DNA of 64,000 bases from Larix kaempferi (lineage: Eukaryota > Streptophyta > Pinopsida > Pinales > Pinaceae), in NCBI GenBank assembly GCA_027924585.1, contig BSBM01000179.1, forward strand, positions 10,226,501-10,290,500, written 5' to 3'. Numbering within the stretch: the stretch's first letter is position 1; every line of letters begins with the position of its first letter. The position numbers were made by a program, and so were the translations under genes. The notes under the pieces are model-generated. The model had not been told where the DNA came from. It did no database searches and was given only the letters and a program-made list of their open reading frames with translations. Below, piece by piece: positions 12,590 through 24,436 of the stretch.

Positions 12590-14104
12590 GCAGTAATGGA
12601 AGAATGCCATGATCAAGGAGTACCAGTCGATCATGAAGAATGATGTCTGGGATGTGGTCCCGAGACCATAAGGGAAGTCTGTTGTGACTTCCAAGTGGAT
12701 CTACAAGATCAAGCATGCTGCAGATGGTAGCATAGAGAAATACAAGGTGAGGTTTGTAGCTCGTGGCTTCTCCCAGAAAGAAGGGATAGATTATGAAGAG
12801 ACTTTTGCACCTGTATCTAGATACCCTTCCATTAGAACAGTACTTTCCCTGGCTACAGTGATGAAGTGGAAGATACACCAGATGGATGTCAAGACAACTT
12901 TCTTAAATGGTGTAGTCGAAGAGGAAGTGTATGTGGAGTAGCCACTTGATTTTGAGACACATGACAGGGAGTCATATGTGTGCAGATTGAAGAAAGCCTT
13001 GTATGGCTTGAAGCAAGCTCCTAGGACTTGGTATGGTAGGATAAACAACTTTCTATCCAGTTTGGGATTTACTAAAATTAAAGTGGATTCCAACCTTTAC
13101 CACACGGTTGAGGAAGGAAATCCAGTGATACTACTACTATATGTGGATGACCTATTTGTTACAGGTGAGGATAGATTGATTGCCGACACGAAGAGGAAGC
13201 TTGCTGCCGAGTTCGAGATGAAGAACTTGGGGATGATGCACTACTTTTTAGGCATGGAGGTGTGGCAGAGTGCAGATGGAATATTCCTTGGACAAGGGAA
13301 GTATGCAGTAGAGATCCTGAAGTGGTTCGGGATGATGGACTGCAAGGCCATGGCCACACCTATGGCATCGAACCTGAAGCTTTTGTGTGATGCTTCATCT
13401 GATCCAGTTGATGTCATGGTGTATCATCAGATGATTGGGTCCTTGATGTACCTGACGAATACGAGACTAGATATCTTCTTTGCGGTGAACACCTTGAGCC
13501 AGTATCTGACAGATCCGAGACATGTTCACCTGATAGCTGCAAAGCATATTCTAAGGTACCTGAAGGGTACAATTGACTATGGGCTCAAGTATGATGCGAA
13601 TCAGAAGTTTAACCTGGAGGGTTATGTTGATTCAGATTGGGAAGGCAGTGCCATTGATCGGAAGAGAACTTTGGGGTGCTGCTTCAGTATGGGATCCGGT
13701 ATGATCTCTTGGTTTAGCAGGAAGCAGTGATTTGTGGCACTGAGTACAGCCGAGGCAAAGTATGTCATAGCTTGTTCGGCTAGTTGTGAGGCAGTATGGC
13801 TTAGGAAGCTACTGTCTGATTTGTTTGATCTCCAGTTGAGCACGCTACTTGTATATATTGCGACAACCAGAGTTGTGTGAAGTTGTCAGAGAACCTAGTG
13901 TTCCATGACAAGTTGAAGCACATTGAGATCAAGTTCCACTATATCAGGGATATGGTGCAGAGAGGAGCAGTGAAGCTTCTGTATGTTGCGACAGATGAGC
14001 AGATAGTTGATGTGTTGACTAAGCCACTGGCCAGAGTGAAATTTGATTACTTCAGAGATAGGCTTGGTGTACTTCAGATCGAGATTCCTTCCAAGGGGAA
14101 GTGA
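12590..14104 (+). pseudogene. copia-1 reverse transcriptase and RNase H, broken
   Basis: RT starts near SIMKNDVWDVV and proceeds through KWIYKIKHAADG, ARGFSQKEGIDYEETFAPV, a stop in place of Q after VYVE, YGLKQAPRTWYGR, the catalytic ILLLYVDDLFVTG, and FLGMEVWQ. It continues into RNase H with YVDSDWEGSAIDRK, where a stop replaces a residue after SRKQ. The segment around 13830-13860 is out of frame, and the tail (KHIEIKFHYIRDMV, DVLTKPLARVKFDYF) resumes in another frame. The catalytic YVDD is kept, but the stops and frameshift inactivate it. It is closely related to the RTs of copia-2 and copia-3. Confidence 0.9.
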
Positions 14105-14131
14105 TGAGTCTGGAGACATAGATGCACATGA

Positions 14132-14462
14132 GCCATTCTCACATGGTGGTAGGTGTGTCCTCCCATGGTGCAGATATAAGGGCTAGGGCCATTCTGAAAT
14201 GGTTAAAGTGTGTCTTCCCATGGTCGTTGATGTAAGAGATGTGCCATTTGAGCATGGTTGAAGTGTGTCTTCCCATGGCTGCAATATAAGTGTTGTGCCA
14301 TTCCTAGCATGGTTGAAGTGTGTCTTCCCATGGCCATGGATATAAGTGCGACGCCATTCTCGCATGGTTGAAGTGTGTCTTCCCATGGCATAGATATAAG
14401 TGTTGATCCTTTCACAGATGGTTGAAGTGTGTCTTCCCATGCCAGTGAATGTAAGTGTTGTG
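14132..14462 (+). repeat. copia-1 minisatellite A, about 55-bp unit, six copies
   Basis: Each unit contains GCCATTCT, GCATGGTTGAAGTGTGTCTT, CCCATGG and ATATAAGTG. Unit starts fall near 14132, 14188, 14243, 14297, 14353 and 14407. The array lies between RNase H and the 3' LTR. Confidence 0.85.
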
Positions 14463-14532
14463 TGATGTGCATCTAGGTTGTGCTCTATGGACTATGAGGT
14501 GATCTGAAGACGATGATGTGACAGTATGGTAC

Positions 14533-14652
14533 ACAGGTTTTGCAGAGGCATATAATCAGTCCTGAGATGCTCTTGCAGGTTTTGCAGAGGCAATGTAATT
14601 AGTCCTGAGAGATCTTGCAGGTTTTGCAGAGGCAGTGTAATCAGTCCTGAGG
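14533..14652 (+). repeat. copia-1 minisatellite B, about 42-bp unit, three copies
   Basis: The unit CAGGTTTTGCAGAGGCA plus TGTAATCAGTCCTGAGA is repeated three times just upstream of the 3' LTR region. It differs from minisatellite A. Confidence 0.8.
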
Positions 14653-14915
14653 TGTACCTACTTGATAGATTGCTCGTAGAGATGATGAAGACCTACATGG
14701 AGGCTAGGCCTACATCCAACATGAAAAAGGGTTGTCCCTGTAGAAATTCCTATGACGAGAAGAATTATGAGATAGCACCAGTGATCGAGATTTCGAGTAT
14801 AGCAACAGTGATGATGATGATGCTTCGTGATCCAGTGTTGATGATCCAGCTCCAAAATTGAAGACTTGTGCTTATATGTATTGATGACTTGTGTCAAGAG
14901 AATACCTTCCTAGTT

Positions 14916-14924
14916 AAGAGGGAG
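14916..14924 (+). other. Polypurine tract of copia-1
   Basis: AAGAGGGAG sits immediately before TGTTGATG of the 3' LTR. It is identical to the tracts of copia-2 and copia-3. Confidence 0.85.
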
Positions 14925-15560
14925 TGTTGATGTATTTGTAACTTCGGAAGATATTCACTTGTATGTTGTAATTGTACTTTATTGTATCCCCAACAGAGAT
15001 GTATTATTCCTCCGATTGGAAGTGTCATCAGTTGTACTTGCATGTGTCGCAAGTTATATTGTAAGTGTCGTAACTTATACTTGATGGGTTATTAGACCAC
15101 CTTGATGGGGTCGGCCCTGTATGAGTCATGTGGGTCAAAGGGTTATTAGACCACCCTAGTAGGGGTTGGCCCAGTCAGCATTATGTTAAGTGGTTAAGTT
15201 GGGTCTGACCTAGTTGAGTAAAGGTCAAGTCAAGTTAGTGTATAAATAGAGAGTGTGACTCTCTCATTTTACACATTGTCTTATTCACTCACTTTGCATT
15301 AGTGAGAGAAGAGAAGGGTGCACACAATTGGAGGAGGAGCATGCTGCTGAAGATATCTATATCTTGGGTTTGATCATGGTGATCCTTATATTGATGCTTA
15401 TTCTATCTCTGAGGAAGTTGCGGGTTTTTTCACCTTATTGGTTTTCCCTAGTGAAATGTTTTGTTTCTCTTGTCTCTTGTTTCTTATGCTTGATATGATG
15501 TACATGCTATTTGTTTAGTTAAGATCCTAGATCTATTGATTAAATTCTGAAAATCTAACA
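14925..15560 (+). repeat. 3' LTR of copia-1
   Basis: It runs TGTTGATG to CTAACA, is nearly identical to the 5' LTR, and is followed by GTTCT, the duplicated target site. Confidence 0.92.
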
Positions 15561-16142
15561 GTTCTAACTCATATTTACTCGCATCTTCTTCATCTTTCAT
15601 TTTTTATGATAGAGGTTTCAATTTTGACTATTTTTTAACAACCTTCTTCATGTTGGAATTGTTAACAGTTGGCCCAATCTTCTTCCCAGTATACAAATAT
15701 TCCTCATATAAAAAGAAATCATCGGAATGATTATCCCTTTCTTCATCATTGGCATCCTTTCTATCAGAATTACAGGTTTCATCTTCAGATGATCTCTCTA
15801 CAAGTTTTTTCTTTGCCTTTATCTTTTCACTTATTTTTCGTAAATAAGCCTCTGAAATCTTAACTATCTCCTATGAATTATTTTTCTCTCTCTTTTCAAG
15901 AATATGCTTACTTAGGTCCTCTAATCTAGTGTTGAAATTTATCTCCATGTCTTTCTCATCTTTATCCTCCCTACCTTCTGAAGGATGCCCAGAATGCAGA
16001 AGAAGGGCTCTACACTTCTCTCTTAAGCCTTTCTTCTTGTTCTCATCATCCTATCCATTTTCTTGACTCTCACCATAATCATCATCATCACCACCACCAT
16101 CAAATACTTCATCATATGATGCTGAATATGCTTTAGAATCCA
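15561..16142 (-). pseudogene. ESF1-like fragment (proximal half, split by copia-1)
   Basis: The minus strand reads DSKAYSASYDEVFDGGGDDD, a stop, then KKKGLREKCRALLLHSG, DMEINFNTRLEDLSKHILEK, a stop, EAYLRKISEKIKAKK and ERSSEDETCNSD. This is the acidic, lysine-rich region preceding NUC153 in plant ESF1 (REKYRALL, ME-x-TFN-x-LEDLSKxILEKK, EAYLRKRKEKKKARK). At least four stops lie in frame. It joins 8943-9182 across copia-1. Loss of the upstream RRM-type region suggests only the 3' half of the gene was captured. The identification rests on recognised motifs and has not been tested by a search. Confidence 0.8.
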
Positions 16143-18581
16143 TTTCATTTAGATTTAACACAAAGAAAACATAATTTAAAATGAGTATATCTATCTTTTC
16201 AGTATATACACCCCTTAGTACAAGAAATCCTGTTTCTTGTTCTCAAACCTTGTAGAACAATATAAACAGTCTTTTTTTGGACTGATAGAAGGAAACCAAA
16301 GTCAAGAGGATAGAGATAGATATCTTATTCTGCATTCTACCAAAAGGAATAAAATTGTAACACATGTTTTGTCTCTATATTTATGGCATAGCATAGTTCT
16401 GGAACAAAACTAAATATTTTCCACTATCCTCAAAAAAAAATATTAAGATAACAATAATACTATACATAATTATATAAATATTAGCTCACAAATATAGCAT
16501 TAATAATCAATTTCTTTCCAAATGAGGACAAGAAGAAAGTAAATGAAATCCCTAGAAATAGAAATCCATATTCCTCACACACAGATTATAATTTAAAAAT
16601 CCATTTGATTCTCTCTTCGTAGTATCTGATAAAAAATATTTGATCTTTTTGTTGCAAATGCTCACAACTTCACAAGCGTTCACATAAGGAAAAAATGTTT
16701 CCTCTAAAGTATATAGCTAGAAATCCATAGTCTGAAACCATATGTGATAAAACAGGGGGTTTATAAAAAAAAACTATAAACTACTATAAATAATCAAACG
16801 TATTCTACAAACTAAGTGCTCTACCTGTATAAAAAATACCAAATCACTTTAGTGATTAAGACAGTAGCATTGGTTACTGGTATTGTGAAGAACGATTATA
16901 CATTTTCAACTACCTCCTAAAAATCCAAAATCTTTTTATCAATTTTCTAATTACTATAGTTGAATTCACTTTTTAATTTCAATTTCAATTACGATTCTAA
17001 GAATAGATTATATAGGCTACGATGGTATCCTATTCATTTATTTGAATGGCACATTTTAATAACCAGTTTGAGGTTATGGATGTAGAAGTGGTATTGTTCC
17101 CATTGAATGGGGTGAACTATTTCCATAATGGTCTCTATGTAGTACAGGAGCTGAACAATTCCCCATTAGAATCCTATCTTTTGATGTTACTAAGAATGAA
17201 CATGTGGATATTTTGCAAAGAATGCATCATCTAGCACCATCTTCTATTGTAAATGATGGGAATCTCATTAGAGTTAGTATAAAACTACTGATTAGACTTA
17301 GACCTAGGAATTAGATCCTTCTATGATTTGGGCTCATGTTGTTGTGATCATTGCAGTTGATGTGTGAGGATGGATTTTTTCATATTGATGTATTCTACGA
17401 ACTTCATGAAAATTAGTTTGATACTCCTTTTGAGTATACCATCCATGGAAAAATGTATTGTAATATTGAAAAGAACTATCCAACAATTATATTTGTTCAT
17501 CGATTCTCCTAAATGTTGTAAATCTCGTTATTTTTATTAATTTTATGAAGTCCTGACATTCTTTGTTATGAAAGATTTAACATTAGCTAGTTTGGATTTT
17601 ATTTACTTTTTATGTGTTGTAACTATAAAAGATGAAGATATTTTATTCTGAACCAAATCCATGGTACAATATTTTGGCAAGCTCGATTAGCTTTGGATCA
17701 ATTGCGTGCCATCAATGATTTTATTCCTCCGAAAAGGGCCTATATTTCATATATGGCTGATCACATCCTTATTCCAAACCATAGGAAATGACTTCATGAC
17801 CTATAGCGCATCCTCTTCTACTCTATGTGGCTCTATAGGAATGTACCCTGGACTGTGATTTCTATGAGCCTGAACTTCTCCAAGTCATGCTACAGGTTCC
17901 CATGTTAAGCTACAGGTTGAAAGTAAGGATTTACTGCTCGCTTATTGGGTTTATATGATTGTTCACCCTACTACCATAACCATAAGCTTTGAAAATATTT
18001 TAGTGTGCTTTGGATGCTTCCATTGATGGAGCACTTCTAAAAATTTTGACATCACTCATTACCCTAACTGCAAATATAGACTTCTCTCATGCTTGCGTTG
18101 AGACTTGACCTTAATATCTACAACACCAAAATTTACTAGATCTTTTAGATTTGAAATGTTTACCTCAAATAAAGATGTTGAATGGATTTCAAATAATATT
18201 TTTCTTGTTCATCTAATGATTTTAATGTTCATATTTATGTACTAATATGAATGGTATGTTACAATTTTCAAGGCTTGTCCTCTTATCTAGTGTTGTTGTT
18301 TTTTCTCTCTCCTCATTTCTTGTATATGAAACCTCCAAACTCCATTTCTTAATCCAATTTTGTTTCTCATTCCATTTCATGTTTCTTCATTTCTAGTAAC
18401 ATAGAATCACAACTTGGAAGACTGTGAACCGATGCCCTGTTGGTAAACCAATACATTTTTTTACAAATGGAATATTAGAGATTGCTACACATTAAATATT
18501 TTCCTTTTTAAGAAAGAAAGATGATGAGAAAACTTGTTTCCTTATTTAGGTTTTGATAAATATCAATTATTTTTCTGCTAG
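16143..18581. other. CACTA-type interior, unassigned with faint coding traces
   Basis: This stretch is AT-rich. Around 17047-17275 the plus strand reads FEVMDVEVVLFPLNGVNYFH, then after a frameshift ITKNEHVDILQRMHHLAPSS. Around 17690-17790 it reads ARLALDQLRAINDFIPPKRA and YISYMADHILIPNH. Both look like decayed exons, but I recognise neither. No promoter or complete gene was seen. Confidence 0.4.
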
Positions 18582-18801
18582 GCTTGAAGACCCTGATGCG
18601 AAGGAGGTGGAGGATTTTGTTGAGAAACAAGTGGCCTTAACTAAATCACTACTACAGACTTGTGAGACAAGATATAAACTAAGAGAGCACATCTCAATTG
18701 TTTTTGACCATCGTAGATATGGTCGTCCATCCAAACATGGTGATGAGTACTTCTATTTCTTTAACTTAGGGATCCAAGCACAGAGTGTTTTGTATGTCTA
18801 G
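18582..18801 (+). pseudogene. Captured exon of a prolyl oligopeptidase (S9A) gene
   Basis: After an acceptor (TTTTCTGCTAG) the exon reads LEDPDAKEVEDFVEKQ, TKSLLQTCETRYKLRE, FDHRRYGRPSKHGDEYFYF, NLGIQAQSVLYV. It closes at TAG just before a GTATAC donor, where the family has a Q codon, so CAG has probably become TAG. It matches the conserved N-terminal propeller start of plant prolyl oligopeptidase (WLEDPD, FDHPRY, KYFYFHNTGLQAQSVLYVQ). The enzyme is a cytosolic peptidase that cleaves after proline. The exon encodes no catalytic residues, and no other POP exon was found nearby. The intact splice borders show capture at DNA level, not by reverse transcription. Confidence 0.85.
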
Positions 18802-18869
18802 GTATACTTAAAAATTTGAGAAGAGATTGATAGACATATTTTGTAAAGGCATTGTCTGTTGGTTCTCAG

Positions 18870-19007
18870 GATTATAAAAATTCTAAAGCATATCATTCTT
18901 TCCTTGGAGATACCTTTCCTGATATTCTGAATGGCGGTTATATAGAAGTCAAGAATCTAATACCTTCGATGGAGGAGCTGGAGAATCATGATTCTTGTTT
19001 ATGGGAG
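18870..19007 (+). pseudogene. Unidentified exon-like segment, 46 codons
   Basis: A segment of exactly 138 bp lies between an acceptor (GGTTCTCAG) and a donor (GTACCT). It is open throughout and encodes DYKNSKAYHSFLGDTFPDIL, NGGYIEVKNLIPSMEELENH and DSCLWE. The clean length, phase and splice borders suggest a real captured exon. It does not resemble prolyl oligopeptidase or UTP20 as I know them, so it may come from a third host gene. I do not recognise the family. Confidence 0.5.
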
Positions 19008-19654
19008 GTACCTAATCACTCACTTAATGATGGTTATAGAATAACCTTTTTTACCTTGTCATGAATGGCCTTGTTGAATATATTTTCCTTGTTCATCATT
19101 TTCCTTGCACGGGGCTAGAGATACTTTTTTTTAGATCCCATTCCACTTTGTGATTTGCAAGCTGTGTCTCAATACTCCACATGATCTTTGCATGTTCATT
19201 AGAGACATACTAATACAACAATTGGCTAACGTGACATCGAAATTCAGTTGCATGTCCCAGCTTTTCATTTTAATGCCCCAGTCAGAACGAGTTTTCCACT
19301 TCTATTGTTTGTATATTATTGGTTGCTTTAAATAATATGACACCATTTGGAATCCTCTGGATTTTTTGCTCACTTATTTCATTGTATATTTTAATTTCTA
19401 GGGGAATTTGATGCACTTTAATTGACATTAAATATGGCACCATTTGGAATCCTATGGATTTTTCGCTCACTTATTTCATTGTATATTTTAATTTCTGAGG
19501 GAATTTGATGCACTTTAATTGATATTAAAATTTTCTTTTGCAGTCCTATCTACAAATATCTGATGAATGATTGATTTTGTATTAGATTCTTGGATCAAGA
19601 TGATTCCTTTCCTCTTTGAGGCTTTTCCAAATCTCATCATGTTATTTTATTGAC

Positions 19655-22600
19655 TAGTCTGCAAGAGTGCTCCAAAGGAAGGCAGTTCTGTGTTTTCTAG
19701 CACATCTTGAAGTGAAAGAGTTGGCTCCCGTTTTCATTTTAATTTTGAAGTCTCTTCCTAATGCATTTATTCATTAGTACATATCAATCTGTGGATCAAA
19801 ATATTGTTGGGAAGCTGCTATAGAACAAGGCACAACAATACATTTAATTCATTTGATTAGTACTGAAGGAGTACTTGCTTCTTTGCCATACAAAAAGAAA
19901 TCGGTATTTTTGGATGTAATGAAGGATGTTTTAGAGACCTTTGATGAAGAAAGAATGGTGCCTTATCTTCACCCATTATTAGCATTTGTCCTTCATATAT
20001 TAGAATCATGTGCACTAAGTTTGGAACATCAAAAGGGTACCATCTTCAATCATAGTAATGCACAAGAGGATGAAATGCCTGTTGGTTCTGAGATGCTTGA
20101 TGTAGCAAAGTTAGAAAAGGTATCTGACACAGACATAACCAAGGAGCAAAAGAAACCTAAAGAAACCTTATTCAGTGGATTTGGACATGTATGAGGTAGA
20201 TAAATTCCTTGGTGCAGATTATGCTGTGCAAAAATTAGAGAATATATCAGCGTCAACCCTCTTAGCTGCCAGTGCGGTTCATATTAGAAGTGGCACTATG
20301 AGTCATGAGGGGAAAGTTAAGAACCCACCACTGTTTCTAGGTGAAATGAAAGAATTGAGATCATTATGTGTTATTTCCATTTTGCTGAATAAGTATGATT
20401 CAATTGATTATAGTACAAATTTTTGGAATATATTTTTTACAGCAACAAATTCTTTTACCACATCTTGATATACTCTTCACAAGCATGCATAATTTGGTTC
20501 AACTTAGTCGGAAGAATAAAAGGTAACAAGTTTGGATTATGTTTGTCTTATAATTGTTTCTGTTGTTTTCTATCTTGTCAGAATGAATATAGATGGTTGG
20601 TTTTTTCCCTTCTAGTTTTTTATTATCAGGAAAAGCATCTCAAGACCTGGGAAGCATGAGCTAAGAATTTTTAAATTGTTGGGAAAATATGCAACATGTT
20701 CAGAAGTAGTAAACCAATTTATTGATTGTTTGTTACCATTCCTTGATGTCAAAAAAGCCAGAAAGAACAGTGAGTACATTGCATGAGCAAAAATAATATA
20801 CACGGATTACAACTGAATTTCATATTTGATTTTATGAATTTGTTGAAACCAACATAATTTCCATTTATTAACATATTGTAATCCATGTGATTTGCATATC
20901 ATTTCTTGGAAATACTCTCTGTCCTGAAAGAGGTTTTGCCAGCTTTGGGTGATGAAAGTGTTATTAAAATGCTAACCGTGTTCAGTTCGTTGCTAACTTC
21001 ATCAACATTGGATATTCGAGTGGCTATTTGTGATATCCTGAAAGGGATTTCAAAAGTTGACCCCTCCTTAGTCTTACCTGTAAGATGGTGCATCTTGTTT
21101 AGTTTTGTTGAACCAAAGTTTTGTTGTACAGTGATTCCAGTTTTTTATTCATTGGTTGTAACGTCAAATTTTGTTATTAATTGCTAACATGATTTCTTGT
21201 AGTAAAAACTGGAAGGTGATTTAAATGCAATATCATCATCTACAATTGGAGAATATGATTATGATAAAAGGATTGTTGCTTATGACCAAATATCATCTCA
21301 ATTATTCTCCCATATAGGTGAGCAACATACCTTGCTTATTCTCTCACATTGTGTGTATGATATGTTATCAGAAGACCTCTCGCTCAGGCATAGTGCCTCC
21401 AGTTGTCTTCTTTCTTTTATTCAATTTTGTGTCTCTGTATTAGAAAGTGAAGAGGTATTGCAGCAGGAAGAGATTCAAGATGACTTGAAAAGTGAAAAGA
21501 AACCTAATCATCTAAACATGGTGGAGCAAGAACTGCTTGATTCTTGCAGGAATGATGGCTATGGAAATTGGTCTAAAGTATTTGTTACGCATGCTAGTTA
21601 TAAGTTTCTTCTTGTACATGTGAAGAATGGTATAACAAGCTCAGATACCTCTGCCCAAAGGGTATTTTTTGTTGATTTATTTTAAATTTGTACGCTATCC
21701 TCTTAATTTTTAGAGTTAAGAATTACATTCTAACATTGTCAAATGTATCTATAGGAATGGGTGGCTTTACTACGTTCAATGGTACTTAGCCTTTCTGGTA
21801 TTGAAACTTTGAATGAATGCAAGCCTCTTTCCAACACAGATGTAGAAGTGGACTTCTTCAACAATATTTTTCACATTCAAGTTTCCTGTTCTTTCCTTTT
21901 ATTCCCCGTTCTTCCCAATTTTTTCCTTTGCATGGAAAGCAGTCCAACAATGGTTTGTTTACTTATGCAAACGCATAGGAGATCAAGAGAAATGGAACAA
22001 TTTAGAAATATCATGGATGTTGGAAATATATCTGAGGTAAAATAATGTTTGAATCTGAGATAAATATGTGAACATGTTTTTCATTATTTGAGTCTGAAAT
22101 AACTCTGTGTACATGTTTTTATATGTGGGTGACATTGGTGTGGTAATTTGTTCATATTTGCTATATCCTCTTCTGACCACACCTCTTTGCAATCTACTCA
22201 CATTGCTAGTGAATATGGAATATTATGCAGGAACTCTCATGCAAATATTTGTGCCGCTATTTTTTAGTTTGTTTTTCGAGGCCAAAGGTGACAAGGAGGG
22301 GAATGTTGTGAATTCTTGCTTAGAAACCCTTGCTTGTATTGCTGGTCACATAAGATGGGATTCTTACTTAAGTTTATTTATGAGAGCATTTCGACTGATG
22401 GCTTCCAAGGAAGAGAATAGAAATATACTTGTACGACTGATTTGTTCAATATTAGATACATTTCATTTTATTGATGGAATGGCCTCCACTGTAGGACCAT
22501 AAAAACATGATCATCAATCTAAGATTGGTGAAACAACAATAGATAAGCCAGATATGGAATTAAGGAGGGATGGTGATAACAAAACTATTATCTCCCCTAA

Positions 22601-24436
22601 AATAAAAGAGCCTCTACAAAAGCGTGTGCTACCTGAGATAACTAAGATGATGATATCTCATGCAAATGTGGTTAATATTTCAGTTAGTCATGCTGCATTG
22701 AAGTTATTGAAGCTTATGCCTTTAGAAACAATGGAATCATATCTTCCTTGCATCATACATCGTATTGCTAATATGCTGAAAAGTCGGCCTCATTCTATAA
22801 GAGATCAGGGCAGGAATGCCTTAGCTACATGTGCCAAGGAATTAGGACCAAAATATTTGCAGTTCATTGTAAAAACACTACAGACAACATTGACAAGTGG
22901 ATATGAATTGCATGTTCTAGGCTATACAGTCAATTTCATCCTATCAAAAGTTTCACCTTCCCTGAACATTGGAGATATTGGTTATTGTGTGCAACCACTT
23001 CTTGAAATTGCAGAAAATGATATTATGGAAGAAGTTGCTGATGAAAAGGAAGTTGGAAAAATTTCCTTTAAAATGAAAGAGACAAGGAGTAGCAAATATT
23101 TTGAAAGTTTGCAATTAATTGCTCTAAATATTACTTTCTCTGCACATGCTAGTACATTGTTGGTACCTGTTAGACACAATCTCCATAGAACACTTGCACC
23201 AAAAGAAAAAGTTAAGATTGAGTCCATGCTGCGCTATTTAGCAACCGGTCTTCAGGTTAATGCGTCATTAAGCCAAACATATTTGTTCATTTTTGTATAT
23301 GGGTTGATTGAGGATGGTATGGAGGAAGAAAAAATGGTTACGAAGACAGATTTGTTTAGTAAATTTGGTGTAGCATCTTCAAAATCATTAGTCTCATCTA
23401 AAAATTCAATGGAGATATGTGATGATCATATGCTAGATGCACCCAATAGGTATCTAATTACAGTGTTTGCACTGAGACTTCTTGAGAATCATCTGAAAAA
23501 ATTCAAAGTAGATAAGAGTGATCAATATTTAATAGCTATGCTAGAACCCTTTATAGAACTACTAGGGAACTATCTGAAATCTATTTATGAAGGAGTTATA
23601 TCACATTCTGTGAAATGTCTTGCTTGTCTATTGAGACTTCCCCTTCCATCTATTGATATTCATGGTAGCAACATTACCTCAGTTTTTAATATGGTTATGA
23701 AATCATGAAAGAGTGACAGTCCCGTAATGCCATCTTCTGTTCATTTACTTGTTATGCTTTTGAGACATGCAAATACGACCATCTCAAATGATCAATTAAA
23801 TTTGCTTCTCCAATGCCCACTCTTTATTGATTTAGAGAGTAGCTCAACTACCATTGCACTATCGCTTTTGAAGGCAATTGTTAGGCGGAAGCTACTGGTT
23901 CCAGATATGTGTGATTTGATCACTAGAGTTGGACGCTTGATGGTAACTAGTCAAGCTCTACCCATTCGCCAGCAATGTAGTCAAGTTCTTTTACAGTTTC
24001 TTCTTGACTACCCTCTTGGTTCCAAGCGATTGAAACAACACTTGGATTTATTAGTTTCAAATGTTAGGTAAGGTGTTGTTAATTTACTGCCAATATTTCA
24101 ATTCTATTATTATATGTATAGAAGTTAAATTTACTTTTAATTGCATTTGTTGCAGCTATGAGCATACAAGTGGCAGGGAAGCTATACTGGAAATGTTACA
24201 TGTGATTATTCTGAAATTTCCTAGTAATGTAGTAGATGAGCAGGCTGAGACAATTTTCCTACCATTGGTGACTCACCTTGTCAATGATAGTGACAATCAA
24301 GTTCGAGCTATGGTAGGAACAGTTTTGAAAGTTTTGATTGAATGTGTCAATCAACATCCATTGCAACGGATGCTAGCATTCAGTCTTTCTTGGTATACAG
24401 GTGAGAAACAACAGCTATGGCGTCCAGCTGCACAGG
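19655..24436 (+). pseudogene. UTP20-like gene fragment (U3 snoRNP component), multi-exon, with stops
   Basis: UTP20 (DRIM) is a very long HEAT-repeat scaffold of the SSU processome, needed for 18S rRNA maturation in the nucleolus. Recognisable exons in order are LCFLAHLEVKELAPVFILIL; DVLETFDEERMVPYLHPLL; MKELRSLCVI; PGKHELRIFKLLGKY; DIRVAICDILKGISKVDPSL; LLILSHCVYDMLSEDLSLRH; DAEVDFFNN-like; VPLFFSLFFEAKGDKEG; and a long exon near 22554-23708 (LPCIIHRIANMLKSRP, LHVLGYTVNFILSKV, YGLIEDGMEEE). Then come the YEHTSGREAILEMLHVII exon and WRPAAQ at a donor (24436). Typical GT/AG introns are present (donors near 20521, 21080, 24068). In-frame stops at about 22501 and 23706 and missing ends make it a pseudogene. 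The N-terminal part and the C-terminal exons are absent. Confidence 0.9.

Larger units (their letters stand above)
9183..15560 (+). mobile_element. copia-1: non-autonomous Ty1/copia retrotransposon inside the CACTA-type element
   Basis: The element has LTRs at 9183-9816 and 14925-15560, both TGTTGATG to TAACA. A TGGTATCAGAG primer-binding site follows the 5' LTR directly, and the purine tract AAGAGGGAG precedes the 3' LTR. GTTCT flanks both sides (9178-9182 and 15561-15565). It holds a tiny gag remnant, a non-coding block in place of most of gag, protease and integrase, a broken RT-RNase H, and two minisatellite arrays before the 3' LTR. It cannot move without proteins supplied by a relative. 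Confidence 0.92.

Noticed and set aside
14183-14472. Minus-strand repeat proteins over copia-1 minisatellite A
   Set aside because: They are translations of the 55-bp repeat in two overlapping frames, with no independent support.
14132-14652. CRISPR-like array
   Set aside because: Whole units repeat with no unique spacers, and the context is a plant copia element. The same reasoning applies to 30377-31670 and 45760-46870.
19655-24436. Resident functional UTP20 gene
   Set aside because: There are in-frame stops near 22501 and 23706, the N-terminal and C-terminal exons are missing, and the segment lies inside a transposon.
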